Part shown: positions 5,249-5,840 of the stretch, one piece after another | Numbering within the stretch: the first letter of the stretch is position 1 | Layout of the letters: each line of letters begins with the position of its first letter | Assembly (NCBI GenBank): GCA_009910795.1 | Contig: VMEE01000063.1 | Location: forward strand, 1 to 5,840 | DNA: 5,840 nucleotides | Direction of reading: 5' to 3' | From: Dehalobacter sp. CP | Lineage (GTDB): Bacteria > Bacillota_B > Desulfitobacteriia > Desulfitobacteriales > Syntrophobotulaceae | Notes under the pieces: model-generated | Databases searched by the model: none | What the model saw: the letters and a program-made list of their open reading frames with translations, nothing else | Told to the model about the DNA's origin: nothing | Position numbers and translations under genes: made by a program

Positions 5249-5424
5249 GATACCTCTGTAATTCCCAATGCCCGCGCGCCAGCTTCAAGCAGAGATCTGC
5301 CAGCCTCAGCTAAGGAGAGGCGGTTTCGGGTTGCGTATTCTTCAAGGGTCAATCTCAATTTTTGCGGCATGTGGATACACATTGCCGCCGTGTGTATCGG
5401 TGGTCTTCGAGTTCTGTATGCCAT
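5245..5424 (-). CDS. Small ribbon-helix-helix-like DNA-binding protein (59 aa), probable operon regulator
   Basis: First gene of the leftward operon, 59 residues. A basic N-terminal arm (MAYRTRRPPIH) is followed by a strand-like KLRLTL (22-27), a helix EEYATRNR (28-35), a turn LS, and a second helix LAEAGRSLLEAGARAL (38-53). This strand-helix-helix order with the NRLS turn and the SLLEAG helix resembles Arc/CopG-type repressors, which dimerise and insert the strand pair into the DNA major groove. I prefer the ATG at 5424 because a TATA-like box lies 24-28 bases before it, as expected for a leaderless transcript. In-frame ATGs at 5382 (45 aa) and 5370 (41 aa) would leave the core intact. Its position beside a divergent promoter with inverted repeats fits a regulator that acts on its own promoter; the target is inferred. 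Confidence 0.6.
   Translation of the reverse strand: MAYRTRRPPIHTAAMCIHMPQKLRLTLEEYATRNRLSLAEAGRSLLEAGARALGITEVS
5374..5398. repeat. 8-base inverted repeat within the start region of the RHH-like gene
   Basis: GATACACA (5374-5381) and TGTGTATC (5391-5398) are perfect inverted arms separated by nine GC-rich bases. In the transcript this can form a hairpin whose descending arm includes the internal in-frame ATG at 5382. It could be an operator half-site pair or an RNA hairpin that hides the internal start; it could also be chance. Confidence 0.5.
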
Positions 5425-5442
5425 GAATAATGCATGGGAGTG

Positions 5443-5452
5443 TATATTTAAA
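5443..5452 (-). promoter_or_regulatory. TATA-like promoter box of the leftward operon
   Basis: On the minus strand TTTAAATATA lies 28 bases (first base) before the ATG at 5424. With the usual archaeal TATA-to-start-site spacing of about 25 bases, transcription would begin at or within a few bases of the start codon, giving a leaderless or nearly leaderless mRNA. The assignment is based on motif and spacing only. Confidence 0.55.
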
Positions 5453-5482
5453 GTAATTATTCATTTTGTCATATGGCTCAAA

Positions 5483-5538
5483 TTTAGATATATGTCTCAT
5501 AATGGTCCATATGGCCTTATTTAGGCCATATATCTAAA
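5483..5538. promoter_or_regulatory. Overlapping inverted repeats between divergent promoters; candidate operators
   Basis: Outer pair: TTTAGATATATG (5483-5494) and CATATATCTAAA (5527-5538), perfect 12-base arms. Inner pair: ATATGGCCT (5509-5517) and AGGCCATAT (5523-5531), perfect 9-base arms around the loop TATTT. The right-hand arms share 5527-5531, so the two structures cannot form together. A further CATATGGC sits at 5470-5477, outside the repeats. The location between the two TATA-like boxes suggests regulator binding sites controlling both directions. Confidence 0.6.
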
Positions 5539-5550
5539 GTCTGGCAGATA

Positions 5551-5560
5551 GATATTTAAA
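5551..5560 (+). promoter_or_regulatory. TATA-like promoter box of the rightward gene
   Basis: GATATTTAAA lies about 31 bases before the ATG at 5583. That spacing predicts a transcription start at the first base of the start codon. No Shine-Dalgarno sequence is seen before this ATG, which agrees with leaderless translation. An earlier in-frame ATG at 5571 meets TGA two codons later and is not the start. Confidence 0.6.
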
Positions 5561-5582
5561 GCATTAACTCATGGCATGATTC

Positions 5583-5840
5583 ATGCTAGATTATGACCAA
5601 CTAAAGAAGTTGTCCGGTGAGTGGGATTGGGGAGATGATAACGCACAACAAAAAGCCGATTTTAATAAAAAAATGCGCCGAAAAATGAAACTATGGCTTA
5701 AAGAAATGCCTTCGATGATTGCGATTTTGAAAGGGTTGCCACCAAGAGTTAAGAAGAATGCCAAACTAGAGGATGATTTGCCCGGCCTCATCGCGTTTGT
5801 GGATATATTTCTTGAGACCATCAACCCATTGCCGGTCGGA
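5583..5840 (+). CDS. Unrecognised protein on the opposite strand (86 aa visible, 3' end outside window)
   Basis: The frame is open from the ATG at 5583 to the right edge. The protein starts MLDYDQLKKLSGEWDWGDDN, has a basic patch (NKKMRRKMKLWLK at about 28-40), and continues with hydrophobic helix-like segments (MIAILKGLPP at about 45-54; LPGLIAFVDIFLETINPLP at about 66-84). It is not a membrane protein on this evidence. I do not recognise a family. Its codons are AT-richer (many AAA, AAT, TTG) than those of the leftward operon, which may mean a different origin. It is transcribed divergently from the operon and shares the intergenic control region, so it could be a second regulator of the element (as in lysogeny switches) or a neighbouring host gene; neither is shown. 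Confidence 0.65.
   Translation, partial: MLDYDQLKKLSGEWDWGDDNAQQKADFNKKMRRKMKLWLKEMPSMIAILKGLPPRVKKNAKLEDDLPGLIAFVDIFLETINPLPVG

Noticed and set aside
5067..5288. A 73-residue minus-strand frame
   Set aside because: It starts inside the RHH-like gene, ends in a run of Thr, has no SD site, and competes with better-supported frames on both sides.
5509..5531. Transcription terminator hairpin
   Set aside because: It lies between two divergent promoters with no gene converging on it, and the loop and flanks are AT-rich without a following T run; an operator is the better reading.
5591..5824. A 77-residue minus-strand frame
   Set aside because: It is antisense to the plus-strand gene at 5583, which has a TATA-like box at leaderless spacing and a more natural protein composition.

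Overview
The window is most likely a stretch of an archaeal provirus, or a related integrated or free head-tailed-virus genome. It carries a replication module directly followed by a DNA-packaging module. The archaeal assignment is an inference. It rests on TATA-like boxes placed 24-31 bases before start codons (leaderless-type promoters), Shine-Dalgarno (SD) sites of the GGAGG/GAGGT type, and a primase-helicase architecture common in archaeal and bacterial viruses. No host marker gene is present, so the species cannot be named; a methanogen-like euryarchaeon would fit.

Almost everything lies on the minus strand and reads right to left as one tightly packed operon. It starts at a divergent promoter region (about 5425-5582). 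First come a 59-residue ribbon-helix-helix-like protein (5245-5424) and small proteins of unknown function (37, 50, 72 and 96 residues). Next is a 935-residue primase-helicase (1707-4514). A chain of four very small ORFs (46, 21, 44 and 43 residues) follows, then a probable small terminase subunit (730-1248) and the N-terminal 248 residues of the large terminase subunit, which runs off the left edge. Almost every junction is an overlap of 4-32 bases or an abutment, mostly ATGA or GTGA, so translational coupling along the whole unit is likely. Several of these genes are too short for ordinary gene callers, and I read them directly from the reverse complement.

On the right, a gene on the plus strand (5583 to the edge, 86 residues visible) is transcribed divergently from its own TATA-like box. 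The 158-base intergenic region holds two overlapping inverted repeats and several CATATGG-type motifs. These are candidate operators for the ribbon-helix-helix protein.

The most unusual structure is inside the primase gene (1951-2078). Two blocks of 9-base repeats, with four and five units, face each other as an imperfect inverted repeat around an AT-rich spacer. They encode a low-complexity linker between a winged-helix domain and a C-terminal zinc ribbon. By analogy with phage lambda, whose origin iterons lie inside the initiator gene O, this is a candidate replication origin. There is no gene-free stretch longer than 300 bases, and I saw no tRNA, rRNA, CRISPR array or insertion sequence.
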